A stretch of DNA of 64,000 nucleotides from Peribacillus simplex NBRC 15720 = DSM 1321 (GTDB lineage: Bacteria > Bacillota > Bacilli > Bacillales > DSM-1321). Below are positions 52,682 to 62,408 of this stretch, piece after piece (the stretch's first letter is position 1; every line of letters starts with the position of its first letter). The stretch spans positions 2,333,501-2,397,500 of the forward strand of contig NZ_CP017704.1 of NCBI RefSeq assembly GCF_002243645.1, given 5' to 3'. The position numbers and the translations under genes are program-made. Below the pieces are notes generated by a model that saw only the letters and a program-made list of their open reading frames with translations, searched no databases and was not told the DNA's origin.

Positions 52682-52882
52682 TTATGCTTTTTGAACGTTA
52701 GAAGCTTGAGGTCCGCGTTGACCTTGTTCTACTTCAAAAGTAACTTCTTGGCCTTCGTCTAAAGATTTGAAACCTTCGCTTTGGATAGCTGAGAAATGTA
52801 CGAATACGTCGTCTCCGTTTTCGCGTTCGATGAATCCAAAACCTTTTTCTGCGTTAAACCATTTTACTTTACCTTGTTCCAT
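52682..52882 (-). CDS. cspC: Cold-shock protein CspC
   Basis: A 66-residue OB-fold RNA chaperone that binds single-stranded RNA and DNA and keeps mRNA unfolded in the cold. RNP1 is KGFGFIE (residues 13-19) and RNP2 is VFVHFS (26-31). The sequence agrees with B. subtilis CspC (MEQG start, [21 protein letters not shown]) better than with CspB or CspD. A strong AGGAGG precedes the ATG, and a ~110-base leader is expected to act as the cold-responsive 5' region. Confidence 0.95.
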   Translation of the reverse strand: MEQGKVKWFNAEKGFGFIERENGDDVFVHFSAIQSEGFKSLDEGQEVTFEVEQGQRGPQASNVQKA

Positions 52883-53002
52883 TGTTGTTGCCTCCTAGTG
52901 CATCTAAGCACAATGTATTACTATCCTTGCTCTAAGTCATCATCGAAAACGAAAAGTAGTACTTTTAGTATCCTTAGTACCGAACAAAAATAATTAAGAC
53001 TA

Positions 53003-53031
53003 AGCATAACATTAAATGGTAGCGATTGCAA
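53003..53031 (-). promoter_or_regulatory. cspC promoter
   Basis: On the minus strand TTGCAA (53026-53031), 17 bp and TATGCT (53003-53008). Transcription from here gives a leader of about 110-120 bases. The rest of the 52883-53217 gap holds only the chemoreceptor terminator (about 53161-53203). Confidence 0.6.
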
Positions 53032-53160
53032 ATAGTTTGGGGAAACTTTTTTCCAGCAATTTTTAATACTCTCTAAATTCGCTTAATATTAAGCAGTAAC
53101 CAAAGTGGCTCTATCTATTACAGCTAATGGCTCACTTGACGGCTCACATGCATTTATACA

Positions 53161-53203
53161 AACAAAAGCCTCCCGTAAACAAAGTTAATGAGAGGTTTTT
53201 GTA
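53161..53203 (-). terminator. Terminator of the chemoreceptor gene
   Basis: On the minus strand AAAACCTC and GAGGCTTTT form the stem with internal mismatches, followed by TTTTGT. Confidence 0.6.
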
Positions 53204-53217
53204 GATGTTTACTTTTT

Positions 53218-54912
53218 TCATTTTTCAGTAATGAACTTTTCTACCATTTCTTCTAAAATCGCCGATTCATTTGCTAAGTCTTCATTTTGGTCCTTCAATC
53301 CAGTCATAATGATATTTTGTTGAATTGCAGCTGCCGAGATTTGCTCCGTTGTTGCGACTCCTTCTTCTGAAATCGCCGCAATTTCCTGAATGGATGCCAG
53401 GCTTTCATCCGAAGAATCATTGATTTTTTTCGAATGGGCGGCTAATTGTTCTGTGCCTTTCAGCAATTTCTCTACGGATTCAAATATCTTATTGAAAATC
53501 TCGCCATTGTTTTCCACTAAGGAAACACCATTTAATATATCCTGAAAACTCTCATCATTATTTTGGATGACTTTGGCTGTTTGTTCATTAATCCGCATAA
53601 TGGATTCTGAAATGATATCGATGGATTCATCTGTTTGCACAGCCAATTTTTGCACTTCTTGAGCAACTACGGCAAAGCCTCTGCCGGCATCTCCCGCCCG
53701 TGCCGCTTCAATGGAAGCATTCAGGGATAGCAAGTTCGTTTGAGAAGCAATCACCCTTATTAAACCAATCACTTCATTTATCTTCACTACATCCTCTTCC
53801 AGGCTCACCAAATTGGCTTTATTGGCTTGGCCGTTTTCCATGATTTTATCCATCTGGCTCGTTACATCTTGCACTTGCTTACTTCCTTGTTCAGCAAGTG
53901 TATTCGTATGCATGGTAAATTCATTCATTTCATTCGTTTGCTCGTTCATTAAACGGATTGTATCCGATAAGTTACTGATCATATTGGAAATTCGGTCAAT
54001 ATGATGGGCACGTTCTTCTGAAGCTTTTGCATCTTCCGTTGTCCCCGTCACTATCTGGCCATAGGATTCCACCATCTCTTCAAAGGATTGCTGAATGGAC
54101 ACTGTCGTTTGATTCATCGTTTGAGCGTGTTCACGGACATTTTGGATAATATGGGCCAAACTTAATCTCATATCTTCGAATCCATTTGAAAGATCGCCAA
54201 TCTCATCCTGTCTACCAACGGGAATCGATTTACTTAAGTCCCCTTTTGCCATTTCATTCGTGTAACCAACAAGTTCATTGACGGGGCCCGAGATCTTTTT
54301 CCCGATGACAACGGCGCACAGTACCCCTAATATAATGGCACTAGCAAGAAATAAGATATTATAGAATATCATTCTGCTTTTCAATTCACCAATGAATTTT
54401 GCATCCATATCGATTCCGACAATCGCATCCGTTCCTTCGATTGGCGTAAAGTATGACTTGTGTGTACCCCACTTATCTTTATATATTTCACTTAATACAT
54501 CTTCTTTTCCATTTATCGATTTTGCCTGTTCCAGGGTGAAAGGGGATTCCACCATGTAGTCCTCGCTGCCGTTCAAGGCTACAATCATGTCGGCATCGTT
54601 CTCCCGCTTCAAAACATAAACATATTCGATTCCCTTTTTATCTTTAACAAAGGCATCTAACTTCCGCTTAATCTCTTCTCCCCGTACCGAAGCTTTGTTT
54701 ATCAAAGTGGGATTGAGGCTTGCTGCTAAACTGTGGGCATTTTCAGAAAGGCGATCATCGAACTGCGGAAGGACATTCTCATTGATCACTTTATTAGTAA
54801 TATAGGAAAAGCAAAGGCCCATGGCCCCTGCGAAAAGTACGAAAGGAATAATATAAAACAAGAATAGTTTTGCCAATAGAGATTTTTTAGGATTCAGCTT
54901 TGAAAATCTCAT
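53218..54912 (-). CDS. Methyl-accepting chemotaxis protein
   Basis: A 564-residue chemoreceptor. Helix TM1 (residues ~15-37), an extracellular sensor of about 150 residues (Cache-like), TM2 (~188-208), a HAMP linker (~208-262) and the cytoplasmic signalling coiled coil with the hairpin tip region [38 protein letters not shown], where CheA and CheW dock. The chosen ATG (54912) is 7 bases from GGGGG; the ATG two codons earlier is too close. It is 12 bases downstream of an ATP-grasp gene and should share its transcript, which is unusual for a receptor. Confidence 0.93.
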   Translation of the reverse strand: MRFSKLNPKKSLLAKLFLFYIIPFVLFAGAMGLCFSYITNKVINENVLPQFDDRLSENAHSLAASLNPTLINKASVRGEEIKRKLDAFVKDKKGIEYVYVLKRENDADMIVALNGSEDYMVESPFTLEQAKSINGKEDVLSEIYKDKWGTHKSYFTPIEGTDAIVGIDMDAKFIGELKSRMIFYNILFLASAIILGVLCAVVIGKKISGPVNELVGYTNEMAKGDLSKSIPVGRQDEIGDLSNGFEDMRLSLAHIIQNVREHAQTMNQTTVSIQQSFEEMVESYGQIVTGTTEDAKASEERAHHIDRISNMISNLSDTIRLMNEQTNEMNEFTMHTNTLAEQGSKQVQDVTSQMDKIMENGQANKANLVSLEEDVVKINEVIGLIRVIASQTNLLSLNASIEAARAGDAGRGFAVVAQEVQKLAVQTDESIDIISESIMRINEQTAKVIQNNDESFQDILNGVSLVENNGEIFNKIFESVEKLLKGTEQLAAHSKKINDSSDESLASIQEIAAISEEGVATTEQISAAAIQQNIIMTGLKDQNEDLANESAILEEMVEKFITEK

Positions 54913-54924
54913 TTCCATGCCCCC

Positions 54925-56094
54925 TTAGTTGAAAACCAGGTGTTTTATAGTCAAATATGGTATTAAATCCAATTGAAGCAATTGGAGATTTTTATTCAAA
55001 TTCTCACTTCTATAAAAGATGATTGCCATGCTCCGGTCATTTTGGAAAGGAAGCTGCCTATATTCCAAAACATGTTCGAATTCATGACGAAGTCCAGCAT
55101 GATCAATACGTGCAACATCTTCCAGATTTATTTCCAGTGGAACCTCTGCAAAGAAAAAGCTATATATATGATCGTCCATCTCTTCCAATATCCGATTCCA
55201 ATCGGGTTTCGTTCCTGAAAAATAGTGTTCATACATATTCATTCCATAGGCATGGTAACCCAGATCCGTTGTACCCGCTCCAGCAAAACGCAGGGGATTG
55301 ATTTCAATGGGTATCACCCGGTTTCCTTTTTTGCGAATTTCAAAGTGTACAGGGTAATTCCTAAGTGGAAGGACCGTTAGAATATTCTTCATGAACTTTA
55401 GTGCATCATGATAGATTTCGTTAATGGCCAATTTCGAAGTATAATAAATTCGATCGGAAGTATCGTAATCATCCTTGAATAATCGTTTGAAGACATTCAA
55501 AATGACAGGTTCACCATCTTGATTGTAATAGCCATCAATGGCATACTCTTCACCCTGAATCCACTCTTCTATTAAAACGGTCTGGGAACCGACCACTTCT
55601 GAATCATATAATCCATCCGAATGAAGTAAATCCGCTTTAAGCTGGTTCACGGCTATATCCCAATCCTGCTCATTCTTGGCTTTGTGCACCCCTACACTCG
55701 AATAGCCAATATTGGGTTTGATAACTGCCGGAAACGGTATTTGATTTTTATCCAGGTCACTTATTATGGATAAATCAATATCTTGGAAATAGAAATCGGG
55801 ATATAAAGATTTCATCAAATTTCGCACCTGACTCTTATCCTTCAATAACTTTGACCAAATGTATTCATTGCTATTCGGTTGGAAATGACCTAATAATGTT
55901 ATGCCATTTTCAGAGTTTGTAAGAATTCTTTTGTCCATTTCCATGGACTTGAAAAATTCGGTATCTTTTTGAATGTTTAGCTTTTCTGATGTTAATGTGA
56001 CTCCCCATTGCCCTTGTTCCAGCACTGGAATTTGCTGTTCCTCCAACACCTTTAGAAGAATTGGCGACACAATGGACTCATTCAAAATAATCAT
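54925..56094 (-). CDS. ATP-grasp domain protein, probable carboxylate-amine ligase
   Basis: A 389-residue ATP-grasp enzyme. The pattern FPAVIKPNIGYSSVGVHKAKN (about residues 125-145) is the ATP-binding beta-strand, VLIEEWIQGEEYAIDGYYN (about 178-196) is the grasp segment, and VIPIEINPLRFAGAGTTDLG (about 272-291) carries the Mg-binding Glu and Asn. Such enzymes join a carboxylate to an amine or thiol through an acyl phosphate, as in BacD-type dipeptide ligases or carbamoyl phosphate synthase. No substrate domain is recognised. The ATG at 56094 has AGGTGG 5 bases upstream, and GTG at 56103 is part of that site. It is co-oriented with and just before the chemoreceptor. Confidence 0.8.
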   Translation of the reverse strand: MIILNESIVSPILLKVLEEQQIPVLEQGQWGVTLTSEKLNIQKDTEFFKSMEMDKRILTNSENGITLLGHFQPNSNEYIWSKLLKDKSQVRNLMKSLYPDFYFQDIDLSIISDLDKNQIPFPAVIKPNIGYSSVGVHKAKNEQDWDIAVNQLKADLLHSDGLYDSEVVGSQTVLIEEWIQGEEYAIDGYYNQDGEPVILNVFKRLFKDDYDTSDRIYYTSKLAINEIYHDALKFMKNILTVLPLRNYPVHFEIRKKGNRVIPIEINPLRFAGAGTTDLGYHAYGMNMYEHYFSGTKPDWNRILEEMDDHIYSFFFAEVPLEINLEDVARIDHAGLRHEFEHVLEYRQLPFQNDRSMAIIFYRSENLNKNLQLLQLDLIPYLTIKHLVFN

Positions 56095-56263
56095 TTTTTC
56101 CACCTAACTTATACTGTTTTTGTATCTCCATATTTAATCGGTCAAAAGCTGTAAGTATTTAGCTTATATAGGTATTTATTATTAAAAATGCATTAAAAAT
56201 AAATATATAAATATATCTTTTTACCTATTCGACCTAAGCTGAAAATTATTTGAGGACAAGGGA

Positions 56264-56290
56264 AAAGCCCGGATCTAGCCCCGGGCTCTC
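56264..56290 (-). terminator. Terminator of the vanYZ-like genes
   Basis: AGCCCGG / CCGGGCT stem; on the minus strand followed by TTTTCCC. Confidence 0.7.
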
Positions 56291-56303
56291 CTTTTTCCTA
56301 TGC

Positions 56304-56819
56304 TCATGTTGAAGGAACTCCTTTCATTCTTGTACATCTACAAGATTTGATGCCGAACTTGAATAGGGCATACCCTAGCATTCCGCCAAACGTATTTAAT
56401 AGAAGATCATCCACATCAAAGATGCCGATATTAAAGACAGCCTGAGAGACTTCAAAACAAAGACTTACTATAATGGAAATACAGCATACCCTCTTTAGAT
56501 TTATATATCCCTTTCCAATAACGAGGGGTAGAAATATACCAAAAGGAATGAATAATGCGATGTTTCCTAGCAAATTGAATATATTGTGATATGTCCTATT
56601 TTGGACAGCACTCACTATTTCATTAAGCGGTATGAAGTTACCGAACAATAATAATCTATCCTTCATATTTGCTGGGTTTTTTAGATTACTTTGAAGCTGT
56701 TCCAGAAGAAAAGTTATATCAATATGGCCAAACTTAAATAAAATGACTTTGGTTAGCAAAAATATATAACTAGCAAACAAAGCTGGAATAATGATATCCT
56801 GTATTATTATTTTCTTCAT
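56304..56819 (-). CDS. vanZ: VanZ-like membrane protein
   Basis: A 171-residue protein of the VanZ family with four or five membrane helices. FIPLNEIVSAVQNRTYHNIFNLLGNIALFIPFGIFLPL and FEVSQAVFNIGIFDVDDLLLNTFGGMLGY are the family signatures. VanZ from the glycopeptide resistance cluster gives low-level teicoplanin resistance by an unknown mechanism. It overlaps the end of vanY by the ATGA junction, so the two are co-translated. Confidence 0.88.
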   Translation of the reverse strand: MKKIIIQDIIIPALFASYIFLLTKVILFKFGHIDITFLLEQLQSNLKNPANMKDRLLLFGNFIPLNEIVSAVQNRTYHNIFNLLGNIALFIPFGIFLPLVIGKGYINLKRVCCISIIVSLCFEVSQAVFNIGIFDVDDLLLNTFGGMLGYALFKFGIKSCRCTRMKGVPST

Positions 56820-57694
56820 TTCTCTTGCCCATCACGTGCATGCACAGAAGAAAAAGCAGTCACGATGACTCCACCCATATTATCTCCAGATACTTCATAC
56901 GCGTTGGCCTGTACCTTAACCGTCTTTTTTGAGGATACAGGATAATAAGAGACTTCATATTCCACACCCGCTATGGTTCCCCCAATTTTCTTTTTCTCTT
57001 TTATATAAGTAAGGTATTCTTCCAAAGTAAAATTCTTTTTCTGCATGATTCTACTATGGGGAAGACCAACATAGCGGAAATGCCATGGCTCATATTCAAT
57101 TCCTGTAATAGCCTTTTTATTTTCCGGATAACGTAAAATAAAACCGTATTTCGAGGCATTCTTTTGCAGCCACCTTCCTTCCGGGGCTTCATTCATACCT
57201 GATAAGGTGGAGCCTATATCAAGTGATAACCCTAAGTTGTGCTCACTATAGCCAGCTGGTAAAGCAAATGCAGACCCCTTTTCTTGATAGATCTGACTTT
57301 GCTCCTCTTCATTCCGATACCCGCTGCTAATCATGAAATGACGGACATTATCTTTTTCAGCCGCACGAACCATTTTCAAGAATTTCTCTGCCACACCCTG
57401 TGACAAGCGAATCCTTTCGTCCAACAGACCATATCCCTCTATTAGTTCTTTGTGTTGAAATAGATTAACCACATCAGATTTGATCCCTCCCCGATGTACA
57501 GGATGTTCCTTATTGACCAATAACAAATTCCCTTGGTAAACCTGATCCATAGCTATTTCTAACGTTACACTCTCCTTCGGAACCCTTAGACCATGTCTTT
57601 CATCAATAATTTGAAAATCACTGTCAGATTTATATTCGTTTACTTCACGTGCAAACAGCAAAAATAAAACAAACAAAAAAACCCACTTCTTCAT
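56816..57694 (-). CDS. vanY: VanY-like D-alanyl-D-alanine carboxypeptidase
   Basis: A 292-residue M15B-type zinc carboxypeptidase that removes the terminal D-Ala from peptidoglycan pentapeptides. An N-terminal membrane anchor (residues ~3-12) is followed by SSGYRNEEEQSQIY, the zinc motif YSEHNLGLSLDIG near residue 152 and EPWHFRYVG near residue 201. The order and lengths resemble VanY of Tn1546. In this cluster it likely lowers the level of D-Ala-D-Ala targets or remodels the wall. Confidence 0.92.
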   Translation of the reverse strand: MKKWVFLFVLFLLFAREVNEYKSDSDFQIIDERHGLRVPKESVTLEIAMDQVYQGNLLLVNKEHPVHRGGIKSDVVNLFQHKELIEGYGLLDERIRLSQGVAEKFLKMVRAAEKDNVRHFMISSGYRNEEEQSQIYQEKGSAFALPAGYSEHNLGLSLDIGSTLSGMNEAPEGRWLQKNASKYGFILRYPENKKAITGIEYEPWHFRYVGLPHSRIMQKKNFTLEEYLTYIKEKKKIGGTIAGVEYEVSYYPVSSKKTVKVQANAYEVSGDNMGGVIVTAFSSVHARDGQEK

Positions 57695-57777
57695 GAACAG
57701 TCCTCCTTACCTTCTTTCTATAGGTTAGGAAAAATAGTTTAAAAAAATAGTGGGGAAATTATAAAATTTTTCTTAAA

Positions 57778-58866
57778 TCACTGCGGTAATCGCACTTCAA
57801 ATAGAGTCTGTACAGAATCGCTTTTAACGGATATCGTTCCATTATGCTGTTCGACAATATTTTTTGCGATGAATAAACCGAGACCCGTGCTTCCATCTTT
57901 ATGGGACCGCGCCTTATCATTTGTGTAGAACATATCAAAAACATAAGGTAGTTCTTCCTCAGGTATACAAGTTCCATAGTTGATAACTTGCACCACAACC
58001 TCCCCTTTATCAGTGAAACCAAGGATATCCACGAACTGTCCATCGTTTCCATAACGTACGGCATTGGTCAATAAGTTTTCGAATACACGTGCCAATAGGT
58101 CGCCATCACCTGAAATATCTAAATGCGATGGAAGAGTCAATCTTGCACTCAAGTGGTTTTTTTCGAAGAGTGGATATAGTTCTTCACTTAATTGAATGAG
58201 CAATTCACTTAAGTTGAGGGATTTTTTCTCTAATGGAAGCATGCCATAGTTCATTCTGGTTATTTCAAAAAGTTCATCAATAAGTTTCTCTAAACGTTGG
58301 GATTTCGTATAAACAATCTTCGTAAAATGCCTGATTCGTTCTGCAGGTAAATCTTCTTCTCGAAGGATAAAGTCCAAATATCCCAAAACGGAAGTTAGAG
58401 GTGTACGTAAATCATGGGCCAAGTTCAGAACCAATTGATCCTTACTGCTTTCTGCAAAATCGCCTCTTTCTACGGCTTCTTGTAATTTCTCACTTGCCCG
58501 GTTAATATCTTCCGCTATATCCTGGAACTCATCTTTTGATAAGATGTCGACTCTGCTTTTAAAGTCACCATTTGCGAGATCATTGATTCCATTGGAAATC
58601 TTATTAAAGTATGTCGCATAAGGTTTTGTAAGGAAAAAGAAGAATAGTATCGAAAGTGGGATAAAAATGATTAAAAAGAAGTTTAGATCTCCATATATAT
58701 TCATGATCAAACGCAAACGGAACAATGGATCTTCGACCTTTACATTCGTATGATAATAAAGTTGAAGGCCTTTATATATCAGGAAGGTAATGGTTCCGGC
58801 TATCAACATACTCAATGCAAGCAATACAATCATTTTAGCCCGGAAGCTTCGTAACATGTCAGCCAT
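57778..58866 (-). CDS. vanS: VanS-like sensor histidine kinase
   Basis: A 362-residue membrane kinase with two helices (about residues 9-31 and 58-80) around a short extracellular loop, a HAMP domain (~85-135), the HisKA domain with phospho-acceptor LNLAHDLRTPLTSVLG and an HATPase_c domain with NLLTNAVRYGN and GSTGLGLFIAKNIVEQHNG. It probably senses cell-wall damage or a glycopeptide-type antibiotic and phosphorylates the next protein. The start at ATG 58866 overlaps the vanR stop; ATG 58857 is an alternative. Confidence 0.9.
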   Translation of the reverse strand: MADMLRSFRAKMIVLLALSMLIAGTITFLIYKGLQLYYHTNVKVEDPLFRLRLIMNIYGDLNFFLIIFIPLSILFFFFLTKPYATYFNKISNGINDLANGDFKSRVDILSKDEFQDIAEDINRASEKLQEAVERGDFAESSKDQLVLNLAHDLRTPLTSVLGYLDFILREEDLPAERIRHFTKIVYTKSQRLEKLIDELFEITRMNYGMLPLEKKSLNLSELLIQLSEELYPLFEKNHLSARLTLPSHLDISGDGDLLARVFENLLTNAVRYGNDGQFVDILGFTDKGEVVVQVINYGTCIPEEELPYVFDMFYTNDKARSHKDGSTGLGLFIAKNIVEQHNGTISVKSDSVQTLFEVRLPQ

Positions 58867-59551
58867 TGAATTTATATCCCACTCCCCAAACTGTCGTGAT
58901 GAACTTGTTTTTATTTTTATCCTCGCCAAGCTTTTTCCTTAGCGTACGAATATGAACCATGACAGTATTATTGCCCATTTCATAATACGCTTCGCCCCAT
59001 ACATTCTGAAAAATACTTTCCGCACTAAATACTTTTTGGGAATGACCGGCTAAGAGAACTAAAATATCGAATTCCTTCGGAGTTAGTTCGATGGCTTCAT
59101 CATATAGTATCACTTTGCGCTGATCCGGATAAATGGTCAAACCGCCGACTTCCAATATAGATTCGTTTGAGGCTTGATTCAACTGCATTGCCCGTCGCAA
59201 TTGCGCATTCACGCGTGCGACCAATTCCATTGGGTTGAAAGGCTTGGTCATATAATCGTCCGCCCCCATCACCAATCCGGAGATTTTATCCAGATCGGAA
59301 CTTTTTGCACTAAGAAAAATGATAGGCATTTGATATTTCTCTCTAATTTGACGGGTAACTTCATAGCCATTCAACTCCGGCATCATGATATCCAAGATGG
59401 CCAAGTCTATCTTCTGATCGCTAATAACACGAATGGCCTCTTTCCCATCCGATACCTTGATATAGTTATATCCCTCTTTCTCCAAATGCATAGCGACCAA
59501 GTCAGCAATTTCCACCTCATCATCAGCTATCAATATGGTAATCCGCTTCAT
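58859..59551 (-). CDS. vanR: VanR-like OmpR-family response regulator
   Basis: A 230-residue regulator with a receiver domain (phospho-Asp in DLAILDIMMPELNG near residue 54, conserved K in YMTKPF) and a winged-helix effector domain (about 135-228). The receiver is close to enterococcal VanR in phrasing (VxILIADDEVEIADLV, PIIFLSAKSSDLDKISGL). GGGAG lies before the ATG. It should activate vanY-vanZ and its own promoter. Confidence 0.92.
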   Translation of the reverse strand: MKRITILIADDEVEIADLVAMHLEKEGYNYIKVSDGKEAIRVISDQKIDLAILDIMMPELNGYEVTRQIREKYQMPIIFLSAKSSDLDKISGLVMGADDYMTKPFNPMELVARVNAQLRRAMQLNQASNESILEVGGLTIYPDQRKVILYDEAIELTPKEFDILVLLAGHSQKVFSAESIFQNVWGEAYYEMGNNTVMVHIRTLRKKLGEDKNKNKFITTVWGVGYKFNG

Positions 59552-59589
59552 CTGTATCTTACTCCCTTTTACATATTCCCATTACTATA

Positions 59590-59619
59590 ATTGTACTCCA
59601 TTCCATTCCGATTTTCCAA
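59590..59619 (-). promoter_or_regulatory. Promoter of vanRS-vanYZ
   Basis: On the minus strand TTGGAA (59614-59619), 18 bp and TACAAT (59590-59595). The remaining gap up to 59964 is AT-rich; a TATACT box near 59918 could serve the ABC exporter gene but lacks a -35, as expected for an activator-dependent promoter. Confidence 0.5.
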
Positions 59620-59964
59620 ATTGCTACCGGTGACCCACCATAACTGATATGCCTTGCCATTAACCATGAATTTCATATACCTTTACCTTCATAGTCCCCT
59701 GAATATTTCAGGCCAATTTTTTTATTGTATCTTAATAAGAAAAAGCCACACACTATTGATCAGCTTTAACATTTCATATTTTTAAAACTTTTTCATTAAG
59801 AAACAGTGACGGTAGTATTGAAGAAAAATAGAAAGAAAAGGTTCACCAGTATTTTCGTGGAATAACTAAGACTAAATATAAAAATACTTAGGAGTTCATA
59901 TTCAATTCATAACTTCTTTATATACTTGCCCTGTAATAAAGATCAAGAAAGGATGTATTTACAT

Positions 59965-61710
59965 ATGTCAAAAGATAAAAAACAAAAAGGATGGCGCCAG
60001 TTCATTCGGTTAGTTCAACAAACGAAGCCTTCTAAACTAATGATAGGGATTGCATTATCATTAAGCCTAGGTACAACAGGTGTAGGTTTATTAGTCCCTT
60101 TATTCACAAAAAATCTAATTAATGATTTTTCAATCAGTTCATTAAGCACCGAAAGGATCACACTTCTCGTTCTTGCCATTATTGTTCAAGCATTGGCCAG
60201 TGGATTTTCCATCTATTTATTAAATCGGATCGGTCAGTCTGTAGTAGCGGGTATCCGCGATCAATTATGGAAAAAATTACTCGTATTACCCGTGAGTTAT
60301 TTTGATGAACATCCATCGGGCGAAACAGTCAGCCGAATGACAAATGATACAACTGTAGTGAAGGGATTAATCTCTGAACACCTCTCTAATTTCGTTACAG
60401 GAATCATTTCCATCGTAGGTTCCATGATCGTGTTATTCGTACTGGATTGGAAAATGACATTATTGATGTTCACTGCAATTCCACTCTCTGTTTTGATATT
60501 AATGCCATTAGGGAAAAAAATGCATAAAATTTCAAAAGGGATGCAGGACGAGACAGCAAGCTTCACCGCAGTCCTTCAGCAGGTGCTAACGGAAATACGC
60601 CTTGTTAAAGCTTCGAATGCAGAAGCTTTGGAATATCAAAATGGAAAAAAAGGAATCCATAAATTATTTCAATTCGGATTAAAAGAGGCAAAAATCCAAG
60701 CGTTGATTGCGCCGCTAATGAGTTTTGTGATGATGGCATTACTCGTGCTGATTTTAGGTTATGGTGGAATGCGCGTTTCTTCAGGAGCCCTGACAGCTGG
60801 AGCTCTAGTTGCATTCATCATGTATCTTTTCCAAATAATCATGCCAATGGCTCAATTAGCCAGTTTCTTTACACAATTCCAAAAAGCAACGGGTGCAACA
60901 GAGCGCATCATTTCCATTCTGGATTCAGTGGAGGAAGAAGATGCGATGCAGCCAGTTCAAAATATAAGTCAATCAATCAGCGTGGAGAACCTGAACTATA
61001 GTTATAATAATGGAGAACAGGTACTTAAAGATATAAGCTTTTACGTTGAAGCCGGAAAGGTTACTGCAATTGTCGGCCCAAGCGGCAGCGGAAAAACGAC
61101 CCTTTTTTCGTTATTCGAGCGTTTCTACAAACCACAGCAAGGGTCCATATCCATAGGCGGGAAAAACATAAATGATTTCACACTGCTTTCATGGAGAAGC
61201 CAGATTGGATATGTTTCACAAGAAAGCCCGATTGTATCAGGTACAATTCGAGATAATATTTGTTATGGCATCGAACGGGATATAACGGATGAGGAATTAA
61301 ATCAAGTGGCTAAAATGGCGTATGCAGATCAGTTCATTTCTGAGCTTCCGAACGGATATGATACAGAGGTTGGTGAAAGGGGCATGAAATTATCAGGCGG
61401 TCAAAGACAAAGAATCGCGATCGCTCGTGCATTTTTAAGAAACCCCAAAATATTAATGCTTGATGAAGCTACCTCCAGCCTAGACAGCAAATCAGAAAAA
61501 GTGGTTCAACAGGCATTGAATGATTTAATGAAAGGCCGAACAACAATAGTTATCGCCCACCGCCTATCGACCGTTATCGGTTCAGATCAAATCATCTTCC
61601 TTGAAAAAGGGAAAATAACAGGCAGCGGTACACATAAAGAGCTGTATAATACGCATTCATTATATCGCGAATTTGCTGAACAGCAGTTACACAAACTTGA
61701 ACTGGCCTAA
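59965..61710 (+). CDS. ABC-type multidrug/lipid exporter (fused TMD-NBD)
   Basis: A 581-residue half-transporter working as a dimer. Six membrane helices (about residues 20-305) come before the ATPase domain: Walker [10 protein letters not shown] near residue 372, signature LSGGQRQR near 476, Walker [10 protein letters not shown] near 495, H-loop IAHRLS near 527. Related to MsbA/LmrA/BmrA exporters of drugs and lipids. The start at 59965 has AAAGGATG about 9 bases before it; longer frames begin 13 codons earlier without one. It is divergent from vanR and followed by its own two-component genes. Confidence 0.92.
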   Translation: MSKDKKQKGWRQFIRLVQQTKPSKLMIGIALSLSLGTTGVGLLVPLFTKNLINDFSISSLSTERITLLVLAIIVQALASGFSIYLLNRIGQSVVAGIRDQLWKKLLVLPVSYFDEHPSGETVSRMTNDTTVVKGLISEHLSNFVTGIISIVGSMIVLFVLDWKMTLLMFTAIPLSVLILMPLGKKMHKISKGMQDETASFTAVLQQVLTEIRLVKASNAEALEYQNGKKGIHKLFQFGLKEAKIQALIAPLMSFVMMALLVLILGYGGMRVSSGALTAGALVAFIMYLFQIIMPMAQLASFFTQFQKATGATERIISILDSVEEEDAMQPVQNISQSISVENLNYSYNNGEQVLKDISFYVEAGKVTAIVGPSGSGKTTLFSLFERFYKPQQGSISIGGKNINDFTLLSWRSQIGYVSQESPIVSGTIRDNICYGIERDITDEELNQVAKMAYADQFISELPNGYDTEVGERGMKLSGGQRQRIAIARAFLRNPKILMLDEATSSLDSKSEKVVQQALNDLMKGRTTIVIAHRLSTVIGSDQIIFLEKGKITGSGTHKELYNTHSLYREFAEQQLHKLELA

Positions 61711-61733
61711 TTCACCGAAAGGAAAGAAGAAGG

Positions 61734-62408
61734 ATGACAAAAATATTGATTGTCGATGATGATGCACATATTCGCGAACTTATAAACTTGTTGTTAAGAA
61801 AAGAAGGCTTTGATCTATATGAAGCCTCAGATGGACTGCAAGCATTGAAACTAATGGAGAAAGTGAAAATCGATTTGGCAGTCATCGACATTATGATGCC
61901 TAACATGGATGGATGGCAATTATGCAAGGAGTTACGGGAATTTAGTGATATCCCCATTTTAATGCTGACTGCAAAAGGGGAAACAACACAGAAAGTAAAA
62001 GGTTTCGGGCTTGGGGCAGATGATTATCTTGTAAAGCCATTTGAACCGATCGAATTGGTTCTGAGAATAAAGGCATTACTAAAACGGTATAAAATCACTA
62101 TTTCACAAACATTAAATATCGGCGAATTAAAGATGAATCGCAACACACATGAAATTTCATTCAAAGAACTGGAATATACGATTCCCTTAAAAGAATTCGA
62201 ATTGTTGTTTAAATTAGCAAGCTATCCTGGAAAAACTTTTTCCAGGGAAGATCTTATCGAAGACATTTGGGGCTATGATTATGAAGGTGATGAACGAACT
62301 GTCGATGTTCATATTAAAAGAGTGCGAGAACGGTTTCCAGAATCGGAATTCCCCTTCCGGATTAAAACGATTTGGGGATTGGGCTACCGTTTGGAGATAA
62401 CGAGATGA
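61734..62408 (+). CDS. OmpR-family response regulator (ABC-linked)
   Basis: A 224-residue two-component regulator. Receiver: phospho-Asp in LAVIDIMMPNMDGW near residue 53 and YLVKPFEPIELV. C-terminal winged helix with FSREDLIEDIWGYDYEGDERTVDVHIKRVRERF. The ATG follows GAAAGGAAAGAAGG, 23 bp after the ABC exporter. With the adjacent kinase, it probably controls the exporter in response to a cell-envelope signal. Confidence 0.92.
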   Translation: MTKILIVDDDAHIRELINLLLRKEGFDLYEASDGLQALKLMEKVKIDLAVIDIMMPNMDGWQLCKELREFSDIPILMLTAKGETTQKVKGFGLGADDYLVKPFEPIELVLRIKALLKRYKITISQTLNIGELKMNRNTHEISFKELEYTIPLKEFELLFKLASYPGKTFSREDLIEDIWGYDYEGDERTVDVHIKRVRERFPESEFPFRIKTIWGLGYRLEITR

